The notes under the pieces are model-generated. The model had not been told where the DNA came from. It saw nothing but the letters and a program-made list of their open reading frames with translations, and searched no databases. Shown piece after piece: positions 1-6,336 of a DNA stretch of 6,336 nucleotides; position 1 is the first letter of the stretch; each line of letters opens with the position of its first letter. The stretch covers positions 1 through 6,336 of the forward strand of contig CALLPU010000337.1 in assembly GCA_938016235.1 (NCBI GenBank). The letters run 5' to 3'. Source of the stretch: an uncultured Granulosicoccus sp. (GTDB lineage: Bacteria; Pseudomonadota; Gammaproteobacteria; Granulosicoccales; Granulosicoccaceae). The position numbers and the translations under genes are program-made.

Positions 1-524
1 TAAACAAGACCAAAGGCTATCGTGTTTAGTGCCGTGTGAATGGCGTCCGAGACATGATTGCCAATATCAACAAGCCGTCCGGATGTTCTGCCGGTTAAAT
101 CTTCCTGAAACCAGCCTACTGACTGGCGAATCAGGTGATCGTAGGCACGCCAGCGTACCAACGTTGCGGCATTGCAGTTAAAGGAAATGTCATTCACGGC
201 AAGGCGTAGAAACTGCGCCAGCGGACGAATTAACACAACCACCATCGCAGCGAATAGTAGGTTCGTACCTTCCTTTTCCCACAAGTGCTCAGGGTTGCTT
301 GATGCGAGAATATCAACAATCTCGCCCGCATACTGAATCAGCCAGACTTCTATACTGGCTGCAAAAACCGTGACAAGTACACTACCGATGATGACGTGCT
401 GCATGGGTTTGATGTGCGACATCAAATAGGGCAGCAGGTTGCGCTCAATCGCTTTGTCCGTGAGTTGATAGGGATCAAAACGGTTGAGAAACCAACGTGT
501 GATGCTGTCGTAAAACGCTCTCAT
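1..524 (-). CDS. ABC exporter-type transmembrane protein, N-terminal fragment (cut by left window edge)
   Basis: The reading frame opens with ATG at 524-522 and stays open for 174 codons to the window edge, so the C-terminal part is missing. The visible part looks like the start of a type I ABC exporter half-transporter (MsbA-like fold). It has a polar, partly amphipathic N-terminal stretch (about 1-40) and a first membrane segment around 43-70 (VIIGSVLVTVFAASIEV). A second segment lies around 88-111 (LLFAAMVVVLIRPLAQFL). A cytoplasmic coupling region at about 136-162 carries the typical pattern GWFQEDLTGRTSGRLVDIGN, comparable to 'FFD..rtGeLlsRl.nDv'. A third segment is beginning at the edge. 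An ATPase domain with Walker motifs would be expected beyond the edge but is not seen. The start lies 25 nt after the GH88 stop, so the gene is probably co-transcribed. The only Shine-Dalgarno-like match (GAGGT, 551-547) is too far upstream, so translation may be coupled to the hydrolase gene. The substrate is unknown. Confidence 0.85.
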   Translation of the reverse strand, partial: MRAFYDSITRWFLNRFDPYQLTDKAIERNLLPYLMSHIKPMQHVIIGSVLVTVFAASIEVWLIQYAGEIVDILASSNPEHLWEKEGTNLLFAAMVVVLIRPLAQFLRLAVNDISFNCNAATLVRWRAYDHLIRQSVGWFQEDLTGRTSGRLVDIGNHVSDAIHTALNTIAFGLV

Positions 525-549
525 TCGTTCAATCGATAAGTGAACTACC

Positions 550-1761
550 TCACCAGAAAAACTCAGTATGACCCACGGAGCGCATGAGCGCTTCCAGGTA
601 GTAATAGTCGCCATACGGGAGCATATTTTCTGCACGCCCCAGTCCAACAAACGCGGCGCCTTCCTTGAGCAACCCTTCAGCATCTGCATTCGCTGTGAGA
701 TCGCAGTGCTCAACGAGACCCAGTAGTATCTTGTCACCAAGTGCAGTGTACTTCTGTGCCTCAGCGCCATGGCCGAAACAACGGGCAAGGGTGTAGAGCC
801 CGGCTGCCGTAACTGCGCCTGCGGACGAATCTCGGTAGGGTGTTTCATCAGCAGGCAGGTTGTAGTCCCATAGTGGCACACCGTCTTCTGGGAGGTGATT
901 CGCCACATAATCCGCCATGCCCGCAGCCGCTTCACGATAATGGGAAAGACCGGTATAGAGATAGGCCTGTGCAAAGCCGTGTATGGCCCAGGATTGTCCT
1001 CGTGACCAACAGCTCTCGTCGTGCAAGCCCTGATGAGTAAAGCCACCCAACGGCTCGCCGCTGCGTGGATCAAATTCATAGGCGTGGTAGGAACTGAAAT
1101 CATCGCGCACCAGGTATTGACGACTGGTTTCAAGGTGCATGTTGGCAATATCGGTAAATGAGGACTGCCCGGTTTCGCGAGCGGCCCAGAACAGCAAGGC
1201 CATAGCCTGCATACTGTCAATGTTCAGTGTGCCGGTCTTTCGTTTCATGAATTCCGGGCCGTCACGTAACATCGGGTTCCAGCACATCACAAACGGCATC
1301 GGCTGACGCCAGCGAGCAGCGAGAAAGTCAGCCGCTCGCAGGCCCATCTCGCGGGATTTCTCGTTACCGGTCAGGGTGAAATCGGCTACCGTCGAGAGTG
1401 AAAACAGGAATCCGAGGTCATGATCGTGCCACCGTGGGTTCTCTAGCACGGTTCTGAAGTAGTCCCGGCGCATGCTTGCACTGTTCTTAAGATGTGGATC
1501 TCCCGTTAATGAGTACGCCAGCCATAGCTGACCACACCAGAAACTGGCAACCCACTCGTCTGGAATACAAAACGCATAGCGTGTCGTCCCGGGAATGCCC
1601 ATGCGCGGATTACGCAGGCCAAAGCGCGGCACCAGTGCGCTGATCTTGCCCAGTGCACGCTCTAGCGCCTGTTGAAATACGGCCTCATGCGCGGTTGGCG
1701 GCTGAAACAGCTCCAGTGCCTCGTAGGAAACGTTGTTATCACTGTCCTGCTTCAGTTCCAT
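550..1761 (-). CDS. GH88 family unsaturated uronyl hydrolase, probably cytoplasmic
   Basis: This 403-residue protein belongs to glycoside hydrolase family 88. The family removes the 4,5-unsaturated uronic acid that polysaccharide lyases leave at the non-reducing end of oligosaccharides, by hydrating the double bond. Length and (alpha/alpha)6-barrel repeats fit the family. From memory of the Bacillus GL1 enzyme, its key residues can be placed: Asp88 as D115 (HDHDLGF), Asp149 as D182 (NIDSM), His193 as H226, Gln211 as Q244, Trp219 as W252, Arg221 as R254 and Trp225 as W258 (CWSRGQSW). The spacing from D182 to W258 equals that in GL1. Later conserved stretches are PYRDSSAGA (308-316) and PYGDYYYLEAL (382-392). 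There is no signal peptide (MELKQDSDNN), so it should act in the cytoplasm. The ATG at 1761 has AGGA 7 nt upstream. It follows the reductase gene after 20 nt. Known members act mostly on glycosaminoglycan, xanthan or gellan fragments, so activity on alginate fragments is inferred from context. Family is confident, substrate is not. Confidence 0.93.
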   Translation of the reverse strand: MELKQDSDNNVSYEALELFQPPTAHEAVFQQALERALGKISALVPRFGLRNPRMGIPGTTRYAFCIPDEWVASFWCGQLWLAYSLTGDPHLKNSASMRRDYFRTVLENPRWHDHDLGFLFSLSTVADFTLTGNEKSREMGLRAADFLAARWRQPMPFVMCWNPMLRDGPEFMKRKTGTLNIDSMQAMALLFWAARETGQSSFTDIANMHLETSRQYLVRDDFSSYHAYEFDPRSGEPLGGFTHQGLHDESCWSRGQSWAIHGFAQAYLYTGLSHYREAAAGMADYVANHLPEDGVPLWDYNLPADETPYRDSSAGAVTAAGLYTLARCFGHGAEAQKYTALGDKILLGLVEHCDLTANADAEGLLKEGAAFVGLGRAENMLPYGDYYYLEALMRSVGHTEFFW

Positions 1762-1768
1762 GGTTGAG

Positions 1769-1772
1769 TCCT
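1769..1772 (-). promoter_or_regulatory. Ribosome binding site of the GH88 gene
   Basis: On the minus strand AGGA lies 7 nt before the ATG at 1761-1759, inside the 20-nt gap after the reductase stop codon (TAG at 1784-1782). The spacing is good and fixes the start of the hydrolase gene. Confidence 0.7.
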
Positions 1773-1781
1773 GATGAGCAA

Positions 1782-2522
1782 CTACGAGAAGAAAAGTCCA
1801 CCATTGATGTCGATACAGGCACCATTCACGAAGGCGGCTTCATCAGAGGCAAGATAGACGGCGAGATTGGCGCAATCTTCTGAGCTGCCTTCGCGTTTTA
1901 ACGGCGTAGCGTTAGCCACGTTCTTGCGCACTTCGTCTTTGGTGAAGATATTGTGGAAGTCGGTATCGATCATGCCGGGGCAGAGTGCGTTAGTGCGGAT
2001 ATCCGGTCCAAATTCCTTGGCCATGGCACGTGTCATGGTCATTACCGCCCCTTTTGACGTGGCGTAAATACCAGCACCTGGGCCTCCGCCGTCGCGACCC
2101 GCCAGGGATGCCAGGTTGACAATGGCGCCGCCGTTTGTCATGTGTGCCACTGCCTCGCGAACAACCAGAAAGTTGGAGGTCAGGTTCAAATCCATGACCT
2201 TGTGGAAGTGCTCTAACGACATTTCGCGCATGGGAACACGTTCGAGCAGGCCGCCGGTGACGTGAATCACGATATCGATTCGGCCAAAGGTACTGGCTGT
2301 TTTCTCAACGAATGCTTTCACCTCGTTTTCATCGGTCATATCACCTTGCATGGCAAACGCACGCGTGGCACCAATCTCGGCAACGGCACTGTCAGCACCG
2401 CTGGCAGACGAATGGTAATTGATGGCGACATTGGCCCCAGCCTCAGCTAGCCGCATGACGCAGGCCCTACCGATATCGCGACCACCACCCGTTACAATTG
2501 CTGTTTTTCCAGACAAGTTCAT
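1782..2522 (-). CDS. Short-chain dehydrogenase/reductase, probable DEH reductase of alginate catabolism
   Basis: This 246-residue classical SDR starts at the ATG at 2522; a TTG one codon upstream (2525) is an alternative start. Visible motifs, numbered from the ATG, are the nucleotide-binding loop TGGGRDIG (11-18), GD at 60-61 before the adenine pocket, HVTGG (87-91) where NNAG is usual, catalytic N113 (DLNLTSN), S139 (NLASLAG), Y153 and K157 (YATSK), and PGMIDTDF (182-189). The middle glycine of TGxxxGxG is D16. The end of the second beta strand (NYHSS, 35-39) has no acidic residue, which suits NADPH better than NADH. By family alone it could be any FabG-like ketoreductase. Its position directly after a PL15 oligoalginate lyase matches Agrobacterium, where Atu3026 next to Atu3025 reduces DEH to KDG, and recalls A1-R of Sphingomonas sp. 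A1. I therefore infer DEH reduction to 2-keto-3-deoxygluconate in the cytoplasm. A KduD-type dehydrogenase is the main alternative. Confidence 0.9.
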   Translation of the reverse strand: MNLSGKTAIVTGGGRDIGRACVMRLAEAGANVAINYHSSASGADSAVAEIGATRAFAMQGDMTDENEVKAFVEKTASTFGRIDIVIHVTGGLLERVPMREMSLEHFHKVMDLNLTSNFLVVREAVAHMTNGGAIVNLASLAGRDGGGPGAGIYATSKGAVMTMTRAMAKEFGPDIRTNALCPGMIDTDFHNIFTKDEVRKNVANATPLKREGSSEDCANLAVYLASDEAAFVNGACIDINGGLFFS

Positions 2523-2530
2523 CAAAAGAG

Positions 2531-2538
2531 TTTCCTTA
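2531..2538 (-). promoter_or_regulatory. Ribosome binding site of the SDR gene
   Basis: Reading the minus strand, TAAGGAAA lies between the lyase stop codon (TAG at 2557-2555) and the reductase start. Measured from the last base of GGA (2533), it is 10 nt from the ATG at 2522 and 7 nt from the TTG at 2525, so spacing alone does not exclude the TTG. ATG is preferred because it is the stronger codon and begins the usual M-N-L-x-G-K-x-A-I-V-T start of the fold. Confidence 0.7.
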
Positions 2539-2554
2539 TGTTTGGTGTCGAGCG

Positions 2555-4897
2555 CTATTCGCCGACATGAAAAGATTTTGGAACGACAACTTTGAACGTG
2601 CGCTCGTCTGCATCAGAAAAATACAGATCGCAGTCATAGCCCTGGTCATCGAGAAAGTGAAAGATGCGTTTCGGCGCATCCTGGCGGTAGGGAACGAGTA
2701 GCACGGCAATTCGGTGCCGTGTTGAACGTGGAAACTTCAGATTCAGGCAGGTGCTGACCGGCAAGTCTTCGTAATCAGCAGGCTCGACATCGTCAAATCC
2801 GGTGTGTTGCGATAATTGCGCTGGCCCGGCTTCGGACCAGATCACCTGGCCGTAAAAGCCTGCGTTTTTACCGGTGTATCGAAACGTTGAGTCGCCCAGT
2901 TGCAGTGGGGCATTAGCGTGAAGCCGCCAATCGATTTCAACGGCCTTGTCTGCATCGATGGTATCGACGATGACGAAATAACTATCGTGTACGAAGTAAA
3001 CATCACGTTGTACGAGTGATACTGATTTGTTCAACGATTGGTAGGCCATTGTTGCTGTTGCGGACAGGTACACATGGTCGTCATGCTCTACCGCCTGTGT
3101 GATCTCACCGGTGGCACCCAGAGACTTTGACTTGTCTCCATCTGCATACTGACCCAGACCATCAATCAGAACTGCATTCTTTGACCGTGTCTGGCGGCGC
3201 CATTGTCGATGCATCGAACTGTTGAACGCGACGTAGTGCCCAGACTGGATAGCCAGATCCTCTCCGTAGGCTGACAGACAAAAAGCGTTCTGATCACCGT
3301 GTGAATGGCTGATCGAGCCAAACGGCGAAGACTTCATGATAAAGGATACGTGTTTGTCAGGGCTGTCCATGCGAAGCTGAATGGCGGCCCAACCGATTCC
3401 CTTGAACCATCTCAGGCGAGGAATATTGGCAGGCGCTTCGCTTTCGACGTGGGGATAGTCGTGGCGATACACCATGTCATCAAAATTCAAGTCCCACCAT
3501 CCCCAGTTGTAGAACGCTTTCTCTGTGCCGGGATCGTTACGCTTGATTTCGTCAAAGTACCACTGATAGACACCGTTGCCGGTGATGCCAGCAAACTGGC
3601 GAACGTTGTAGGCCAGTTTTAGGCAGGGCAGGTCGCCCATGGTGCTGTCATCGCCGAACGTCGCGCGACGAATATCGGGTGGTTTGGTGTAGAAGGGAAA
3701 ATCCGCTGTTTTCTGCAGAAAGGGTCTTTGGTACAGATCGATGCCCGCGTAGTTTTTCAGCAAGTTAGCGGCATCTATCAGATATGCCAGGCCCGTCATC
3801 CAGTAGTGTGGCCCTTCAGCCCAACCGCCATCGCTATCACCCCAGGGTGAATAGACGGTGGATAAAAATTCAATGGAATAATCCAGCCACTCTCTGGCTT
3901 CCTCCTCCTCGTGCAGCATGGCGATTGAGGCAGGTACCAATACCGCCGATACAGCGCGTACGGCATGGCTATCGTACGGAAACAGCTGGATCCGGGCGTG
4001 TTTGATTATGTGGTCGGCAATTTCGCGTGTACGTACTAACAGGGATGCTCGCACCCTTTCCCGTTCATCAGAAGTGAGTTCGTCGTACAACCAGTCGTAT
4101 CCCCAGGCCAGGGCAAGCGTGACTCGGAACGCCCATTCATCGGTGTAGGTGCGTGCGGTGGTTCCACCAGGATTCCAGCTTGCAGCTTCGAGCAACCATT
4201 TCTTCGCCTTCTGAAGTAGAGCGTCGTCGTTAGTGACTTTCCCTGCAATGGACAGATGACGAATAGCGTAAAGCAGCTCCTGGCAATCGATATACGTCTG
4301 ACGCCAGATTGGGGCCACGCGTTGATGATCGGGATAGCCTGCGGGTTCCGTCATAACCTCGCACTTCATCCATGGCTTGACGGAATGAGTGAAAAAATTG
4401 TTCCAGCCGCAGTGATCCGCTGATTTACTTATGGCGTTGGAGAAGTTGGATAGTGTCTCAGGATTCAGCCAGAGACGTGGATGAGCATGACTCAGGGTGT
4501 CATGCCGATTTGCGCGACTGTTCAGGGGTGTTCTGGGTAGACCGTCAGCAATGTCGAATTGTCGTGTCTGGCTCCATGCGCTGATCGCGCACTGTTCTTC
4601 CGTCGACCACACGGCATAAGACCAGAAATACGTGCCCGGCGATAATACTGTGTCGGGAGTAAAGAAGTTGACGCGTATGTCGCGGAATAGCTGTGTGTGA
4701 TTGTCCGGGAAGTGTGCATCAGTTGAAAGGCGCAACACGTAGCATGCTTCGTCCTCAATAACGGGCATCCAGGTGAAGCGAGGTGGGTTCTCGACAATGT
4801 CCGTCTGCTGGTCTGGTCGATAGCCGATATTCATTTTTCCCGCGCGAGGCTCATCAAGAGCTTGTACGGAAGTACCTGTATTAGCGTGATGCGGCAT
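2555..4897 (-). CDS. PL15 family exolytic oligoalginate lyase (Atu3025-like)
   Basis: From the ATG at 4897 this is a 780-residue heparinase II/III-fold lyase that resembles the Agrobacterium exolytic alginate lyase Atu3025 (about 776 residues) along its whole length. It should cleave alginate oligosaccharides by beta-elimination and release unsaturated monouronate, which converts to DEH. Regions in order: an N-terminal beta-sandwich at about 20-118 (ENPPRFTWMPV near 36-46), an (alpha/alpha) barrel at about 135-480, and a C-terminal beta-sheet region from about 495. Catalytic positions reported for Atu3025 fall at identical numbers here: H311 and R314 (YDSHAVR), Y365 (EGPHYW) and H531 (SHSHGDQN). 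No signal peptide is visible, so it should be cytoplasmic. A GTG at 4903, two codons upstream, is an alternative start. No clear ribosome binding site supports either; ATG is preferred for codon strength and agreement with Atu3025 numbering. The family also includes heparin-cleaving members (PL15_2), but resemblance to Atu3025 and the AlgQ-like neighbour favour alginate. Confidence 0.95.
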   Translation of the reverse strand: MPHHANTGTSVQALDEPRAGKMNIGYRPDQQTDIVENPPRFTWMPVIEDEACYVLRLSTDAHFPDNHTQLFRDIRVNFFTPDTVLSPGTYFWSYAVWSTEEQCAISAWSQTRQFDIADGLPRTPLNSRANRHDTLSHAHPRLWLNPETLSNFSNAISKSADHCGWNNFFTHSVKPWMKCEVMTEPAGYPDHQRVAPIWRQTYIDCQELLYAIRHLSIAGKVTNDDALLQKAKKWLLEAASWNPGGTTARTYTDEWAFRVTLALAWGYDWLYDELTSDERERVRASLLVRTREIADHIIKHARIQLFPYDSHAVRAVSAVLVPASIAMLHEEEEAREWLDYSIEFLSTVYSPWGDSDGGWAEGPHYWMTGLAYLIDAANLLKNYAGIDLYQRPFLQKTADFPFYTKPPDIRRATFGDDSTMGDLPCLKLAYNVRQFAGITGNGVYQWYFDEIKRNDPGTEKAFYNWGWWDLNFDDMVYRHDYPHVESEAPANIPRLRWFKGIGWAAIQLRMDSPDKHVSFIMKSSPFGSISHSHGDQNAFCLSAYGEDLAIQSGHYVAFNSSMHRQWRRQTRSKNAVLIDGLGQYADGDKSKSLGATGEITQAVEHDDHVYLSATATMAYQSLNKSVSLVQRDVYFVHDSYFVIVDTIDADKAVEIDWRLHANAPLQLGDSTFRYTGKNAGFYGQVIWSEAGPAQLSQHTGFDDVEPADYEDLPVSTCLNLKFPRSTRHRIAVLLVPYRQDAPKRIFHFLDDQGYDCDLYFSDADERTFKVVVPKSFHVGE

Positions 4898-4931
4898 CTT
4901 CACTGGTTATTTCGTTTATGCAGTTTTTGTG

Positions 4932-4965
4932 AAAGTATGAGCGCCAGAGTCGGCGCCCATACTTT
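4932..4965 (-). promoter_or_regulatory. Strong intergenic RNA hairpin between binding-protein and lyase genes
   Basis: Two 14-nt arms (4965-4952 and 4945-4932) flank a 6-nt loop (GACUCU in the minus-strand RNA). The outer 8 pairs are AAAGUAUG with CAUACUUU, followed by one G-U pair and five G-C pairs. The odd position (4940/4957) is G-U in minus-strand RNA but A-C in plus-strand RNA, so the fold suits the operon's direction. It begins 22 nt after the binding-protein stop and ends 34 nt before the lyase ATG. No U-tract follows (the sequence continues CACAAAAACUG), so it is not a standard intrinsic terminator. A likely role is to protect the 3' end of the upstream message or to cause partial attenuation, giving more binding protein than enzyme, as in malE-malF. 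That role is inferred. Confidence 0.75.
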
Positions 4966-4986
4966 GCTGGTTGAACTTGTTGTCAA

Positions 4987-6336
4987 TCAGTTCGTGCTGT
5001 ACTGGCGGTCATAAGCGGACTGCATGACTTCCAGGACTTTGCCCAGACCCTTCTTGTCCAGTTGTGCCATGTAGTCATCCCACTCAGCTTCGATATCGCC
5101 ATTACCCAATACCCACGCTTGCTGACGTTCCAGCATGTAGTCACGAACCGATCCCCAGAACCGGTCATAGACTTTCTGCTCGTCCTTGTTGAACGCGACC
5201 CCCAGGAATTGATCGATCAGGTAGTCCCCCTCGTCGTATAACGCGATGCCTTCCAGTGCGAACTCATTCGACCATTGAATTTCATAATCGTAGTCCTGAA
5301 AATAGCCACGACCTTGAAGCTGTGCACCTACCTGGTAGAGAGAGCGGTTGACAGGTCCCTGATCAAGAAACTCTTGTGTAAAGATGGCTTTGCCATCCAC
5401 CATATCGTAGTGCATGCCTTCTACACCAAAGTTCGCCAGACGACGGCCTTCCTCGGTGAACCAGAAGTCAAAATACTTGATGGTTTCAACCGGGTGCTTG
5501 TTCGTGCCACCCATTGCCCAGCCATCGGGTTTGATGGGGATACGGCGATGCTCCTCGATGCGTTTCCCGCTTGTGGATGCCGGTGGTGCCATGGCCTTGA
5601 ATTCAAAGCCATCGATTTCTGACGACAGGCGATTGTAGCCAGAAGTGGATGCAAACCAGTCGTGTGTAGATCCGCCGAGGTTTTCACTTAGCAAGAAGTC
5701 TCGAGCAGAACTGCCGCGTGTGAAGATCTCAGCATCAATCAGGCCTTCTTCATACCAACGAGCGAGGTTCTTGATTCCTTCACGATAGCCTTCGCCAGCA
5801 TAGGGATGTTCAAGCTTGCCGTCGATCACCATGAAATCATGATAGGTATCTGAACCTGATGAACGTCCGTCCCATAACGTGACCAGACGAATAAGTTCTG
5901 GCCATTGGCGCGCAAAGTACGGTACTTCATCGGCCTGACCGTTGCCATTGGGGTCCTGAGTCTTGAATGCGCGTAGTACGGCTTCGTATTCCTCTACAGT
6001 CTCTGGCATCTCGAGACCCAGCTTGTTCAACCAGTCTGTGCGTATCCAGTAGGCTCTACCGTATTTGCCGTCAGGCAAGTACGGGATGTAATACATGTTG
6101 CCGTCAGCGGCCGAAATTGCAGCAGCAATTTCAGGCCTTTCGTCAAAATACTTCTTCAGATTGGGAGCATGCTCTTCAATTAAATCATTGAGTGGCATGA
6201 ACGCACCTTCCGGGCCGTATTGATTCACAAAATCCTTGATACGGCTGGAACCTACAATATCCGGAATACTGCCGGACGCCAACATCAGGTTCAAGACTTC
6301 AGTCTTACCTGAATTTTCATCGGTACGCATGTTGGA
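4987..6336 (-). CDS. AlgQ-type alginate-oligosaccharide binding protein of an ABC importer (5' end beyond right edge)
   Basis: The frame is open from the window edge, and 449 residues are visible before the TGA at 4989-4987. The methionine at 6330 is internal, because the frame continues upstream (Ser-Asn) and the usual N-terminus is missing. The protein resembles Sphingomonas sp. A1 AlgQ1/AlgQ2, periplasmic receptors that deliver alginate to the AlgM1-AlgM2-AlgS importer. Counting from that Met, conserved stretches are GAFMPLNDLI (42-51), NMYYIPYLPDGK (78-89), RSSGSDTYHDF (156-166), NLGGSTHDWFAST (217-229), KPDGWAM (267-273), YFQDYDYEIQW (343-353) and the C-terminal AYDRQY (439-444). An EF-hand-like calcium site, DPNGNGQADE (126-135), has ligand-type residues D126, N128, N130, Q132, D134 and E135, spaced as in AlgQ2 (D179 to E188). 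The offset of 53 predicts that about 53 mature residues plus the signal peptide lie beyond the edge. The lyase gene follows after 89 nt that contain a hairpin. Confident by family and by neighbours. Confidence 0.95.
   Translation of the reverse strand, partial: SNMRTDENSGKTEVLNLMLASGSIPDIVGSSRIKDFVNQYGPEGAFMPLNDLIEEHAPNLKKYFDERPEIAAAISAADGNMYYIPYLPDGKYGRAYWIRTDWLNKLGLEMPETVEEYEAVLRAFKTQDPNGNGQADEVPYFARQWPELIRLVTLWDGRSSGSDTYHDFMVIDGKLEHPYAGEGYREGIKNLARWYEEGLIDAEIFTRGSSARDFLLSENLGGSTHDWFASTSGYNRLSSEIDGFEFKAMAPPASTSGKRIEEHRRIPIKPDGWAMGGTNKHPVETIKYFDFWFTEEGRRLANFGVEGMHYDMVDGKAIFTQEFLDQGPVNRSLYQVGAQLQGRGYFQDYDYEIQWSNEFALEGIALYDEGDYLIDQFLGVAFNKDEQKVYDRFWGSVRDYMLERQQAWVLGNGDIEAEWDDYMAQLDKKGLGKVLEVMQSAYDRQYSTN

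Noticed and set aside
1..524. Reading the left-edge protein as a permease of the alginate importer (AlgM1/AlgM2-like)
   Set aside because: The coupling-helix pattern and the placement of the first two membrane segments fit a type I exporter. No EAA-type importer loop is visible in the part present, although the full gene would be needed for certainty.
2523..2525. TTG at 2525 as the start of the SDR
   Set aside because: It is in frame and within range of the ribosome binding site, but the adjacent ATG at 2522 is a stronger start and gives the usual N-terminus. Only one residue is at stake.
3305..3622. 105-codon open frame on the plus strand
   Set aside because: It is antisense to the PL15 lyase across its well-conserved barrel and linker region, so the open frame is explained by the codon constraints of the lyase.
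4932..4965. Hairpin as an intrinsic terminator ending the binding-protein transcript
   Set aside because: Neither strand has a T-tract directly after the stem, and the downstream genes are functionally linked and need read-through. It is kept as a stabilising or attenuating hairpin instead.
5275..5622. 115-codon open frame on the plus strand
   Set aside because: It lies wholly antisense to the conserved AlgQ-type gene, has no ribosome binding site I could recognise, and its translation resembles no family I know. It is a shadow of the real gene.
6328..6330. ATG at 6330 as the true start of the binding protein
   Set aside because: The frame remains open to the window edge. The predicted protein would lack the signal peptide and about 53 mature residues present in AlgQ2, so this Met is internal.

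Overview
All genes in this window lie on the minus strand, so transcription runs from the right edge to the left. They look like one operon: five coding regions separated by gaps of 89, 32, 20 and 25 nt. In transcription order they are (1) an AlgQ-type periplasmic alginate-oligosaccharide binding protein, cut by the right edge; (2) a PL15 exolytic oligoalginate lyase closely matching Agrobacterium Atu3025; (3) a short-chain dehydrogenase that is probably a DEH (4-deoxy-L-erythro-5-hexoseulose uronate) reductase; (4) a GH88 unsaturated-uronyl hydrolase; (5) the N-terminal 174 residues of an ABC-exporter-type transmembrane protein, cut by the left edge.

The inferred pathway is import first, then cytoplasmic breakdown. 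The binding protein captures alginate chains or oligomers and passes them to an importer whose membrane and ATPase parts are not in the window. The PL15 lyase and GH88 hydrolase show no secretion signal and would trim the imported chains to unsaturated monouronate, which opens to DEH. The reductase would turn DEH into 2-keto-3-deoxygluconate (KDG). The KDG kinase and aldolase, any endolytic alginate lyase, and the importer are not visible here. The binding protein, lyase and reductase resemble the systems known from Sphingomonas sp. A1 (AlgQ1/AlgQ2, A1-R) and Agrobacterium (Atu3025, Atu3026). The two less expected members are the GH88 enzyme and the exporter.

The organism is probably a Gram-negative proteobacterium that consumes brown-algal or bacterial alginate, plausibly marine. 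This rests on the gene content and on moderate base composition; I cannot name a genus.

Region by region: 1-524 exporter fragment; 525-549 short gap; 550-1761 GH88; 1762-1781 gap with a ribosome binding site; 1782-2522 reductase; 2523-2554 gap with a ribosome binding site; 2555-4897 PL15 lyase; 4898-4986 gap holding a strong 14-bp hairpin; 4987-6336 binding protein. No gene-free stretch exceeds 90 nt. I saw no RNA genes, mobile elements, CRISPR arrays or long repeats. The operon promoter must lie beyond the right edge, unless a weak internal one exists that I could not recognise.
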